A DNA stretch of 64,000 nt, taken from contig CAVXIT010000003.1 in assembly GCA_963761985.1 (NCBI GenBank), positions 1 to 64,000 of the forward strand, written 5' to 3'. This DNA is from JACCTH01 sp963761985 (GTDB taxonomy: Bacteria > Actinomycetota > Acidimicrobiia > Spongiisociales > ZC4RG35). This document shows, in pieces, positions 52,316-61,492 of this stretch. The notes beneath the pieces were generated by a model that did no database searches, was not told where the DNA came from, and was given only the letters and a program-made list of their open reading frames with translations. Both the position numbers and the translations under genes were made by a program. Each line of letters starts with the position of its first letter. The stretch's first letter is position 1.

Positions 52316-53160
52316 GCTACAGCGCCGGATCCGCGGCCTTCGAGGTCGAACTTGGCTCCTATGTCGTCTCGATCCCGGACTCATTCGGTCCCCGCATCCT
52401 CGGCTTCCGGCACACCTCTGGCCCCGATCTCTTCGCTGCTCTCGACGACAAGGTTGTGATCGAGCATCCTGGCGGGACCTATCGCTTCCGGGGAGGACAC
52501 CGGCTTTGGGTCGCACCGGAGGTTCCTGAGATCACCTACGTCCCCGATGACGACGAATGCGAGGTGACTTACGGGCGTGGATCCGTTTCGGTCGACGGTC
52601 CGGTGGATCGCGCCGGAGTGAGCAAGCGGCTGGTGGTCACCTCGGACGGGTCACAACTGGTTGTCGATCACACGCTGACCAACCACGGAACCGATTCTCG
52701 CGAGCTGGCACCCTGGGCCATCACGCAGTTCCGGATGGGAGGCCTTGCGCTGATGCCTCTGGGCAGGTCAGGCGGCAGCCTGCAAGGCGACCGCAGTTTG
52801 ACGGTGTGGCCCTACACCGATCTCTCCGATCCCCGGCTCGAGATGGATCAGTCGTCTCTCACAGTGGCCGCGCACGCCGGTCCTCGTTTCAAGATCGGGG
52901 TCGGTCCCAACCCCGGACGCCTCGGCTATTTCCTCGACGGTTGGTTGTTTCAGAAGGAAATCGCTCTGGCCGTCGACCGTCCTTACGCCGACCGGGGAGC
53001 GACCGGCCAGATCTTTGTCGAGGCGCATTTCTGCGAACTGGAAAGCCTGGGCGCATTGATCATGCTCGAGCCGGGACAGCGAGTGTCCCACCGGGAGCTG
53101 TGGTCGCTCAGCGAGTGCGACGACATCGAGGTTGCGCGTCAGCGACTAGTAGCGGTCTAG
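52312..53160 (+). CDS. Aldose-epimerase-like (galactose mutarotase fold) protein, start uncertain
   Basis: A beta-sandwich protein of about 280 residues with a galactose-mutarotase-like pattern: FEVELGSYVVSIPDSFGPRI, IEHPGGTYRFRGGHRLWVAP, VDHTLTNHGTDSRELAPWAI and LDGWLFQKEIALAVDRPYAD. It probably interconverts sugar anomers or modifies a sugar carbonyl next to XylA. The frame has no ATG, GTG or TTG near its expected start; it opens at CTG 52312, overlapping the xylA stop (CCTGAG). The first ordinary start is GTG 52456, which would drop conserved residues. Either a rare CTG start, termination-reinitiation with one base lost, or a sequence error explains this. Confidence 0.68.
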   Translation: MSYSAGSAAFEVELGSYVVSIPDSFGPRILGFRHTSGPDLFAALDDKVVIEHPGGTYRFRGGHRLWVAPEVPEITYVPDDDECEVTYGRGSVSVDGPVDRAGVSKRLVVTSDGSQLVVDHTLTNHGTDSRELAPWAITQFRMGGLALMPLGRSGGSLQGDRSLTVWPYTDLSDPRLEMDQSSLTVAAHAGPRFKIGVGPNPGRLGYFLDGWLFQKEIALAVDRPYADRGATGQIFVEAHFCELESLGALIMLEPGQRVSHRELWSLSECDDIEVARQRLVAV

Positions 53161-53868
53161 CCCCACGAAGTCTCGGTAACCGGTCGCATCGCCACTTCGA
53201 GGATGCGATGGTTGCGCGGCCGGGTGAGCACGAAAATCACGGTTTCTGCCACGTCGTCGGCGTCCATCATTCCCTTTAGAGCCGGCATCTCCGGAGTGCG
53301 ACCGGTGCCCATGGCAAAGTCAGTGGCGACTCCACCGGGCGCGACGTTCGTGCAACGGACACCTCGCTCGCGCAGTTCGTGGTCGAGCGAGCGAATCAAA
53401 CCGATTTGAGCGAATTTTGATGCGCAGTACACGGCTTCGAGCGGAAGTCCGCGACGGCCGGCCTCGCTGGCTATGGCGACGATGTCGGCCTCGCCGCTTT
53501 TGAGCAAATGAGGCAGCGCGGCCCGGATGGCGTAGATCGTGCCTTTGACATTCACGTCGATCATGTCCTCGAGCTCTTCTGGCGGTAAATCGAGGAACGG
53601 CCCGTATGAGCCGACTCCGGCATTGGCGATGAGAATGTCGAGACGACCGAACTTGCTGATCGTGTCGGCGACGAGCTCGGTCGAGCGAGTCCGGATCGCG
53701 CACATCAGTCTTGCGTGCGACAGAATTGGCAATGCCTAGGTCGTCGCCGCTCCGGGAGCCGAGCGCCAGCTGAACGCCTTCGTGATCGAGTCGTTCGGCG
53801 ATAGCCGCGCCGATGCCGCGGCTGGCGCCGGTGATGAGCGCGACTTTGCCCTGGAGGCTGACAGCCAT
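53157..53868 (-). CDS. SDR family oxidoreductase, one frame break
   Basis: A short-chain dehydrogenase of about 235 residues. The start MAVSLQGKVALITGASRGIG holds the cofactor loop; the rest, after a frame change near 53683 (between RDPDS and TELVADTI), has LIANAGVGSYGP (structural NNAG variant), IVAIASEAGRRG (Ser), VYCASKFAQIG (Tyr/Lys) and VAPGGVATDF. Its short C-terminus lacks the usual GG-rich end. The ATG 53868 lies one base after the stop of the ABC ATPase gene, so it is probably the distal gene of the CUT2 operon. It may oxidise xylose or another pentose. Confidence 0.82.
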
Positions 53869-53869
53869 C

Positions 53870-54671
53870 TCAGCCGTGGAGGTCGGCGAGCTCGGCTTTT
53901 GTGATCTCGCCGGGCAGCTTGCCGATGATGATCATCGCCAGGACCTCATCCATGCTGGCCTCGCCCCTGCTCACGGTCCCCACCAGCTTGCCCTGGAGCA
54001 TCACGCTGATGCGATCAGAGAGGTCAAACACGTCATGGATGTCGTGGCTGATGAGAATGATCCCGAGTCCCTCCCGATTTGAGCTGGCGGATCAACTCGC
54101 GCACCTGTTCGGTCTCGGCGGGGCCGAGCGCAGCAGTCGGCTCGTCCATGATCAGGATCCGGGCATTGAAGTGCACGGCGCGGGCAATCGCCACCGACTG
54201 GCGCTGACCACCGGACAGCGAGCTCACCGGCGATCTTGAAATTCCTGAACTTCGGGTTGAGCCGCCCCATGATTCGCCGGGTGGCGGCCTCCATCGCGGA
54301 ATCGTCGAGCGTCCTCCAATTTGGTGAGCAGCTCGCGGCCAAGAAACATGTTGCCGGGGGCGTCGATGTTGTCGGCCAATGCCAGCGTTTGGTAGATGGT
54401 TTCGATCCCGTAGGGCTTTGGCGTCACGTGGGGTGTTGATGCTGACCGGCCGGCCATCGACATAGATCTGGCCGGAGTCGGCTTTCTGGGCCCCGAGAGC
54501 GTTTTGATCAGAGTCGACTTGCCGGCGCCATTGCCACCGACCAGGCCCAGGATCTCGCCCCGCGGAGGTCGATAGTGACGTCATTGACGGCGTGGACGCC
54601 CCCGAAGGAAACACGCATATCTCTGCATCTCGACAAGAGGCGGCCTGACGCTGACGGGTCTGGGTTGTCAT
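53870..54671 (-). CDS. Single-domain CUT2 sugar ABC ATPase (XylG/FrcA-like), several frame breaks
   Basis: Pieces in different frames assemble into one ATPase domain of about 265 residues: RDMRVSFGGVHAVNDVTIDL, a P-loop region visible as disrupted frames near 54530, KADSGQIYVDGRPVSINTPR, GIETIYQTLALADNID, NMFLGRELLTK, RQSVAIARAVHFNARILIMD (signature end and Walker B), EPTAALGPAETEQVRELIRQ, and the end KLPGEITKAELADLHG. CUT2 ATPases such as XylG normally have two fused domains of about 500 residues; this has only one, as in FrcA-type systems. Its ATG overlaps the permease stop (ATGA). At least six frame changes make exact boundaries uncertain. Confidence 0.72.
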
Positions 54672-55997
54672 CGATGAGCCGTCCTCCTCCGATAGATCGT
54701 GTCGATCGCGACCGCGACCACCAGGACAACCCCGAGTACAACGTCCTGTACGGGGGCATCGACACCGACCAGAACCATGCCGGACTGGAGCGACTGCATG
54801 ACCAGCGCGCCCAAGACGGCTCCTGAGACGGTCCCGATGCCCCCAGAGAGCGACGTGCCGCCAATGACTGCTGCGGCAATCACATATAGCTCGTTCAACG
54901 TGCCGAGACCGCTGACCGCCTGCATTGAGGCGAGCGATGGACACGCCGCGGAGATCGCGAGCAGGATCCCCATGGTCATGAAGGTCTTGACGATGGTGCG
55001 CTTGGTCTTGATGCCGGCCAGGTTTGCGGCCTCGGGGTTGCCTCCAATCGAGAAGATATAGCGACCGAAGCGGAGCCGGTTGGCGACGAAGCACATGACC
55101 AAGGTGACGCCGATGAGTATCAGGACCGGATAGGGGATGCCAAGGGGGATCAGAAGCCCGCCTTCGGGCCAGGGGATGCCTCGTTCTTCTGCGACTGCTC
55201 GAGCAAGATTCTCGGGCAGGTAATAGCTGTTGGTGACCCAAACCGCGGCGAGCACCACAGCGCACCCGAGCACCCCAAGGAGTGCGTCGAGCCACAGTCG
55301 GACGCAGCCGGAAGCCAAATTTCCGTCGCCGACGGCGGCCGAACACGAGGAGAGCGATGATTCCGACGCAGGCGATCCACCGACGACCCAGCTCCCGGTC
55401 TCTCCGAGCGAACCCCTTGATCCGCCCCCGATGAGTTGGAATGTTGTGTCCATGGGAGCAATGGTGCGACCGCTGGCGGTGAGCCAGGCAAAGCCACGCC
55501 AGACCAGCAATCCGACCAGGGTGACGATGAAAGAGGGAACGCCGACATAGGCGACGATCGACCCTGGAAGGCCCCGATGAGGGCACGCCGAGCGACATAG
55601 GCCGACGGCGAGGATGATGACCCAGATCCAAGGGTTGCCGCAACCCCATCATGTCGGGGAGCGATACTCTGTCTGAAGCATGGCCATGACCATGCCGACG
55701 ACGCCCACCATTGAGCCAACCGAGAGGTCGATGTTGCGGGAGACGATGACGAGCACCATCCCGGTAGCCATGATCCCCACCGAGGAGGTCTGCACCGAGA
55801 GGTTCCACAAGGTTCCGGGGAGTGAGGAACGTTCCACCCGAGATGAGGTGAAAGCTGATCCAAATCACGACCAGGACACCAGCATGCCGACCATCCGGGT
55901 GTCGATCTCGCTTGTCCCGCAGGAAGGATCCAAGTGACCTGCCGGGGCTCGGTTTCGAGTTGTCTAACTGGGTGCGGGGAGCCTCTACCACGCTCAT
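54668..55997 (-). CDS. xylH: CUT2 sugar ABC permease, XylH-like, several frame breaks
   Basis: Assembled frames give a permease of about 420 residues starting MSVVEAPRTQLDNSKPSPGR at ATG 55997. Diagnostic XylH segments are VGIMATGMVLVIVSRNIDLS with VGSMVGVVGMVMAML, LVWRGFAWLTASGRTIAPMD, GRYIFSIGGNPEAANLAGIK and ELYVIAAAVIGGTSLSGGIG with TVSGAVLGALVMQSLQSG. The middle of the protein (55200-55650) is scrambled over three frames. The last 230 residues are intact. It would transport xylose or a related monosaccharide together with the single-domain ATPase and the binding protein at 56066. The frame changes resemble sequence error because the conserved blocks are undamaged. Confidence 0.76.
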
Positions 55998-56028
55998 GGG
56001 ATCACCACCTACGGGAGAGGGGTCGCAT

Positions 56029-56055
56029 TGCGCCCCCGAAAGATCCGGGGGCGCA
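56029..56055 (-). other. Strong hairpin between the CUT2 binding-protein and permease genes
   Basis: TGCGCCCCCG (56029-56038) and CGGGGGCGCA (56046-56055) form a perfect 10-bp GC-rich stem with a 7-base loop, in the gap between the binding-protein stop (about 56066) and the permease start (55997). Without a T-run it is more likely an mRNA-stabilising element that raises binding-protein yield over permease than a terminator. Confidence 0.6.
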
Positions 56056-56065
56056 CTGCATGAAT

Positions 56066-57263
56066 CAATTCGCTTCAGTCGTTGGCGACCATGGGCAGGC
56101 AGCAACGCTTCCTGCAGTCGACGCCAGCACAAAGCGCCTCCGACCGTGATCCAGTTCCGCGTCCACGCACCATTGGAGGTTCTCCTGGGTGATCGGGATC
56201 GGAGTCAGCAGGATGCTGGTCAGAACCGTCTCTGCTCCGGACTCCTTGTTCGGTAAGTCGAACTCGGACCGTTCCCTCGACGTCGGCAAGGGAGGCACCC
56301 TGAGCCAAGTGCCACGGCGGCCTCTCCGGCAGCGGTAGCCAAGTGCCGGGCGTCCTTCCACACCGAAACCGACTGTGTTCCGAGCCGCTACCCGGTTGAG
56401 GGCGGCGAGGTCTCGTCCTGTCCCGAGACCGGCAACCGTGCCGAGCGAGACCCTGGGCCTCGAGAGCGGCGGCTACGCCGCTGGCCATTCCGTCGTTCTC
56501 GGACACCACGGCCTGCACGTCGTTGTTGTGCCTGGGTCAGCCACTGTTCGACCGTTTGGTTTGGGCCAGAGCCGGGATCCCAGTTGTCGGTGTAGGTCCT
56601 CACCAAGGATGGTGATGTCGCCGGCCGTGACTGCGTCCCCGATCACCACTTCGATTCCCTCGCGAAGGAAGTCGGAGTTGGCGTCGCAGCCATTGCCCTT
56701 GACGATGAAGTAGTTCCCGGTCGGCACCAGCTCGAAGATCACTTCGGCCATCAGCTGGCCCACGAGGACGTTGTCGAAGCTGACGTAAAGGGTCCGGGAT
56801 CCGCAATCAGGCGGTCATAGCCAATTACCGGGATGCCCTGCTCGAGAGCAGCAAGCCACCGCCGGGCAGGATCGCTTCGGTGTTCTGAGCCAGGATGATC
56901 AAGGCGTCCGCGCCCTCGGCGATCAGGTTCTCCACGTCAGCGATTTGCTGCTCTTCCGATGAGCCGGCATCTGCCGAGATGTACGTGCCACCGCCGGCCT
57001 CGATGGCGGCATTGATCGCGGGCTCATCGCACATGGCCCAGCGCTCTTCGTTGTAGTTGTTCCAGGAAACTCCGACGACGATTTCGTCATCCGTGGCACC
57101 GGTGGTGGCCGTTGCTCCGGTAGTGTCGGTAGCAGCGGTGGTGTTCCGTTGCCCCGGTGGTCGCTGGGGTGTCATCGGCCGTTGTCGTGGCCGCATCGCC
57201 GCCTCCGCAGGCAGCGAGGATCAGCACGAGAACAGCCAGTAACGCCAATAGGCGTCGATTCAT
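56066..57263 (-). CDS. CUT2 sugar-binding lipoprotein (XylF-like), several frame breaks
   Basis: The start MNRRLLALLAVLVLILAACG encodes a signal peptide with lipobox LAAC. A Thr/Ala-rich linker follows, then a periplasmic-binding domain in pieces: EIVVGVSWNNYNEERWAMCD, ADAGSSEEQQIADVENLIAE with GADALIILAQNTEAI, YDRLIADPGTLYVSFDNVLV, GQLMAEVIFELVPTGNYFIV and SDFLREGIEVVIGDAVTAGD. These match xylose/ribose-type (Peripla_BP_4) binding proteins. Frame changes occur near 57130, 56860, 56790, 56580 and several between 56100 and 56450, so the C-terminus is uncertain. It begins the CUT2 operon that runs into the permease, ATPase and SDR. Confidence 0.72.
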
Positions 57264-57401
57264 CTGTTTTCTCTCCTTGTTGGACGAAAGGCCCCAAACC
57301 TTTGATTGCGGACCTATTTGTCAGGCCCGGCAGGCGAGAACGCTCGCTGGGTTACCCGAGCATACCGATGAGCAGGGCCTGGGTCGGCCCGAATCGGGCG
57401 G

Positions 57402-58397
57402 TTACCTTTCCTCCGCGAATATGCGTTCGAGCACCTCCAGGTTGGCTATCGCGTCTTCGGGCGGCGTCGGGACTTCAGTGCCATGACGGATCGCCCGGGC
57501 AAAGGCATCTGCCTGGACTTGATACTGATCCGCGGCCGGGATCTCATGGATCGTCAGGCCCGGATCGGTCGGAGGCGATCCGCCCGCAAATTGGAGGATC
57601 CGGGTCGGCCGGTCGGGGGGAATGTTGAAGGGGATCTCGATCAGCAGCCTGCCGTTGGTCCCCTGGATATGGACTCGTTGATCGTCCTCGAGCTGGGTCG
57701 AGCAGGTAAAGGTGGCGTGACGGCCGTCGAAGTCGAGCAGCACCGAAGTGAGGACGTCGGTCTGGAACGACGGGTCGCGTCCGATCGCAGCTCGAACAGT
57801 CGTGGGCTCTTGACCGAACAACATCCTGGCGACGTTCACCGGATAACAACCGATGTCGTACAAGGACCCGCCACCGACAGCCGCGATATTGCGAATGTTT
57901 CCGGGATCCAGATTCCTATACGAGAAAAACGATTGGATCGCGCGGAGCTCGCCGATGGCTCCTTCCTCGATCAGTCGTCTTGTCTCGACCCAAAGCGGAT
58001 GAAGCCGATACATGAAGCGCTTCCATCAGCTTGACGTTGGCGGTCCGGGCGGCGGCGACCATCGACTTCGCTTCATCACTGGTCATCGCCAGAGGCTTCT
58101 CGCAGAGAATGTGCTTTCCCGCTGCGGCGGCGGCGTACGTCCACCGGGCGTGCAGGTGATTGGGAAGCGGGATGTAGACCGCTTCGATCTCGGGGTCGGC
58201 CAGGAGGGCTTCATAAGAGCCGTACGGCTTCTCGATGTCGAGCTCCCGGGCGCAGCTTTGGCAGCGACGTCCATCGAACGAGAGGCGATCGCCCTTCACG
58301 CGGCCCGAGTTGCGACCGCTGGATCGCCGGAATGACCTTCTTGCGGGCGATGTTGGCGGCTCCCAACACTCCCCACGCCAACGGCGTCTTCGCTCAC
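57402..58397 (-). CDS. Gfo/Idh/MocA family dehydrogenase, several frame breaks
   Basis: Assembled frames give about 330 residues. WGVLGAANIARKKVIPAIQR (Rossmann start) is followed by EIEAVYIPLPNHLHARWTYA, the lysine motif GKHILCEKPLAMTSDEAKSM, ALHVSASSAL (frame broken), YRLHPLWVETRRLIEEGAIG, GGGSLYDIGCYPVNVARMLF with the Asp/His pair replaced by Asp and Cys-Tyr as is common, and HIQGTNGRLLIEIPFN. Frame changes lie near 58375, 58265 and 58010. The beginning appears to be GTG 58397 (SEDAV). It is likely a xylose or related sugar dehydrogenase acting with the neighbouring transporter. Confidence 0.76.
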
Positions 58398-58473
58398 TGG
58401 TCTATCGATCACTGGCCGCATTGTTGTCGCGGCACCCGGATAGAGCAACTCGTCAAGCAAACAAGCTCGCGTG

Positions 58474-60110
58474 ATGTCGGATTGCTCGGTTGGAGCCGGC
58501 TCTGGTTGGAGCAGCCCGGCGGCAGGGGATGGTGGGCGTTGGCCGCTATCTCGATTCGGGCGTGCCCGAGTCGGCCTTGGCGCCTCCCCGGTATCGTCGC
58601 CGAAGACGTCGGCATAGAGCACACATATGACGGCGAATTCCAATATTTCGTCGGCGGGGGAGTGGCCGTCGCCGATTGCAATGCCGACCTCAAACCGGAT
58701 GTTTTTCTGGCAGGAGGCGAGAACCCGAGTGCGGTCTATCCGAAACGAGAGCGTCGTGGCAGGAGCGATCCGGTTCGAAGAAGGTTGACGTACCTGCGGC
58801 CGAGCTCGATGGAGTGACAGGCGCGTATCCACTCGATATAGACAGTGACGGCCTGGTCGATCTCGCCGTCCTGCGGGCGGGAGAGAACCTGATGCTCCGA
58901 GGTATGGGAGATTGTCGATTCGAACCCGCCAACGAACTGTGGGGTATCGATGGCGGGGACGACTGGACGGTCGCGTTCAGCGCAACCTGGGAGGAAGGGG
59001 AGTCGCTCCCGACCCTTGCGTTTGGCAACTATGTCGATCTGGGTCCCAATGGCGAGCGAAACGGGTGTTCTCCTCATCAACTTTTCCGTCCGTCAGGTGA
59101 CCGCTACGGCAATGCCGAAGTTCTTAGCCCTGGCTGGTGCACGCTGTCGATTCTCTTCAGCGATTGGGACCGGACCGGAAGGCATGATCTGAGGATGACG
59201 AACGATCGTCATTACTACCGCGGCGGGGAGGAGCAGCTCTGGCGGGTGGAGGCCGGCGAGCCGGCGCGGCTTTACACCCGGGAGGAAGGCTGGCAGCCGA
59301 TGAAGATCTGGGGGATGGGAATTGCCAGCTACGACCTCACCGGCGATGGACTGCCCGAAGTTTTTCTTACGAGCCAAAGCGACAACAAGCTGCAAACTCT
59401 CGCTGCTGATCCGAGCTCCCCTCATTATGAAGACATCGCCTTCCGCCTTGGGCGCCACCGCGCACCGTCCCTACACCGGCGACGTCAATCGGCCGTCGAC
59501 CGCCTGGCATCCTCAGTTCGAAGACGTGAACAACGATGGTCTCATCGATTTGTTCGTTTCCAAAGGAAACGTCGAAGCCATGCCGGACTATGCCGCGCAG
59601 GACCCCAACAATCTCTTGCTGCAGAACGCTGATGGCACCTTTAGCGAAGCGGCCGAATCGGCCGGCATAGTCGACTTTGGGCGCAGTCGGGGCGCGTCGT
59701 TGGCCGATTTCAACCATGACGGCATGCTCGATCTCTTGGTGGTGATGCGGCGCGAGAACGTGGCTGTCTGGCGGAACACCGGCTGGGGCGAGGCAACCGA
59801 TCCGCAGCCGATGGGCAACTGGGTCGCCCTCCGTTTGGAACAAACCGGTGCGAATCGAGACGCAATCGGCGCCTGGATCGAGGTCAAGGTCGGCCGGCGG
59901 GTGCAGGAACGCGAGTTGACCATCGGTGGCGGCCACGCCAGCGGCAGCCTCGGCTGGACTCACTTCGGTCTCGCCGATGCAAATTCGGCCGAAGTCAGAG
60001 TGCGCTGGCCCGACGGCGAGGTTGGGCCGTGGATGAATGCTGCGGCCAACCATTTCTTCTTCGCCGCCCGCGGAGAAGCGGACCTGCGCGTCTGGGACGG
60101 AGACGATTGA
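58474..60110 (+). CDS. ASPIC/UnbV FG-GAP (CRTAC1-like) protein, several frame breaks
   Basis: Assembled frames give a protein of about 530 residues with calcium-binding FG-GAP/VCBS repeats and a C-terminal ASPIC/UnbV domain. Segments include DVGIEHTYDGEFQYFVGGGV, DIDSDGLVDLAVLRAGEN, DLTGDGLPEVFLT, DVNNDGLIDLFVSKGN, DFNHDGMLDLLVV, then NWVALRLEQTGANRDAIGAW and ELTIGGGHASGSLGWTHFGL. Frame changes near 58737 and 58785 interrupt RNESVVAGAIRFEE, and another lies near 59440. The N-terminus (signal peptide expected) is not resolved, so the start is approximate. Relatives are probably exported beta-propellers; the UnbV domain is named from enediyne clusters, but its function is unknown. A UnbU-like gene lies 1.4 kb downstream. 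Confidence 0.75.
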
Positions 60111-60118
60111 CCAACGCG

Positions 60119-61492
60119 ATGCTGCCCAAAGCCATCTTGCAACGTGTTGAGCTCCCCGATTTTGGTCCGCCCGGGCCAATGCCCGAGATTCCGGCTCACA
60201 TCTATCGAGACCGCGTCGCACGTCTCCGCGAGATGGCCGACTCTCGCGGGTACGACGCCGTGGTCGTATATGCCGACCGCGAACACAGCGCCAACGTGTC
60301 CTACCTATCTGGTTTCGACCCGCGCTTCGAAGAGGCTTTGTTGATTATCGGGCGAGAGCCCGAGCCGGCAATCCTGGTGGGCAACGAGTGCTGGGGAATG
60401 GCCGGGGCGGCGCCGCTGGAAATGCGGAGGCACCGATTCCAAGACTTCAGCCTGCCGAATCAGCCGCGCGACCTGTCGCGACCTCTCTCGGCGATCCTCA
60501 CCGGGGAAGGAATCGGTCCGGGGACGCGGGTGGGCGTCGTGGGGTGGAAGACATTTGCCGAGAGATCCCTTACCGACGTTCCCGCCTATCTCGCGGACGC
60601 CATCCGCAACCTGACCGCAGGCGAGATCGAGAACGCGACCGACCTTCTCATCGATCCCGGCTTTGGTCTGCGGGTAGTCAACGAGATCGAGCAGCTGGTG
60701 ATGTTCGAGTACGCCGCATGTGCAACCTCGAGCGGACTCCGTCGCCTGCTCTTTGGTCTCCAACCCGGGATGACGGAGCAAGAGGCAGTGCGTTTGCTCG
60801 AATGGAACGGGATGCCGCTGTCATGTCATCTGATGTTGACCGCCGGCCCGCGAGCCAGCCTTGGTTTGCTCAGTCCCTCCGATCGCCCGATCGCGCGTGG
60901 CGATCCTTTTACGGTGGCGTTCGGGATTTGGGGTGCCCTCAATTGCCGAGCCGGATTCGTGGCGGAGAATCGCGAAGAACTCCCTTCCGGCATCAGGGAC
61001 TATGTCGAGCGTCTGGTCGCTCCCTATTTTGAGGCGGTTGTCGAGTGGTACCACGCCTTGCACGTCGGGCAGGAGGGGGCCGTTCTTCAACAGATCATCG
61101 ACCGGAGACTCCACGACCCTTTCTTTGGAATCTTTCTCAACCCCGGCCATCAACTGCATCTCGACGAATGGGTCAACTCGCCAATATGGCCGGGTTCGCC
61201 GGTCAAGTTGGCCTCGGGCATGGCTATGCAAGTCGACATCATCCCGGCCACAGGAACCGAGTACTTCACGACGAATATCGAAGACGGGATCGTCCTGGCG
61301 GACGAGGATCTCAGGAAGCGGTGGGCGGCCGACTATCCGGACTCATGGCTGCGAATCGAGAGTCGTCGGGGGTTCATGCGGGAACAACTCGGCATCGAGC
61401 TTCATGACGATGTCCTCCCGCTCTCGAACATCCCTGCGTATCTACCACCGTTCTTGTTGAGCCCCGATCACGTCATGACCATGGCCGGCTAG
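60119..61492 (+). CDS. M24-fold (Xaa-Pro peptidase/creatinase-like) protein with degenerate metal site
   Basis: A 457-residue pita-bread-fold protein: a creatinase-type N-terminal domain (RVARLREMADSRGYDAVVVY, ANVSYLSGFDPRFEEALLII) and a C-terminal M24 domain (GMTEQEAVRLLEWNGMPLSC, RPIARGDPFTVAFGIWG, LNPGHQLHLDEWVNSP, MAMQVDIIPATGTEYFTTNI, EDGIVLAD). The five metal ligands of active M24 enzymes are not all present: the first Asp pair is missing (GIWGALNCRAGF), and the usual IEPG Glu region reads VDIIPA. It is therefore probably not a metallopeptidase. The start is ATG 60119; TTG 60107 overlaps the preceding stop. Function unknown. Confidence 0.82.
   Translation: MLPKAILQRVELPDFGPPGPMPEIPAHIYRDRVARLREMADSRGYDAVVVYADREHSANVSYLSGFDPRFEEALLIIGREPEPAILVGNECWGMAGAAPLEMRRHRFQDFSLPNQPRDLSRPLSAILTGEGIGPGTRVGVVGWKTFAERSLTDVPAYLADAIRNLTAGEIENATDLLIDPGFGLRVVNEIEQLVMFEYAACATSSGLRRLLFGLQPGMTEQEAVRLLEWNGMPLSCHLMLTAGPRASLGLLSPSDRPIARGDPFTVAFGIWGALNCRAGFVAENREELPSGIRDYVERLVAPYFEAVVEWYHALHVGQEGAVLQQIIDRRLHDPFFGIFLNPGHQLHLDEWVNSPIWPGSPVKLASGMAMQVDIIPATGTEYFTTNIEDGIVLADEDLRKRWAADYPDSWLRIESRRGFMREQLGIELHDDVLPLSNIPAYLPPFLLSPDHVMTMAG

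Noticed and set aside
53870..58397. Programmed ribosomal frameshifting to explain the many frame changes
   Set aside because: There are too many sites, in unrelated genes, without recurring slippery sequences or stimulatory structures.
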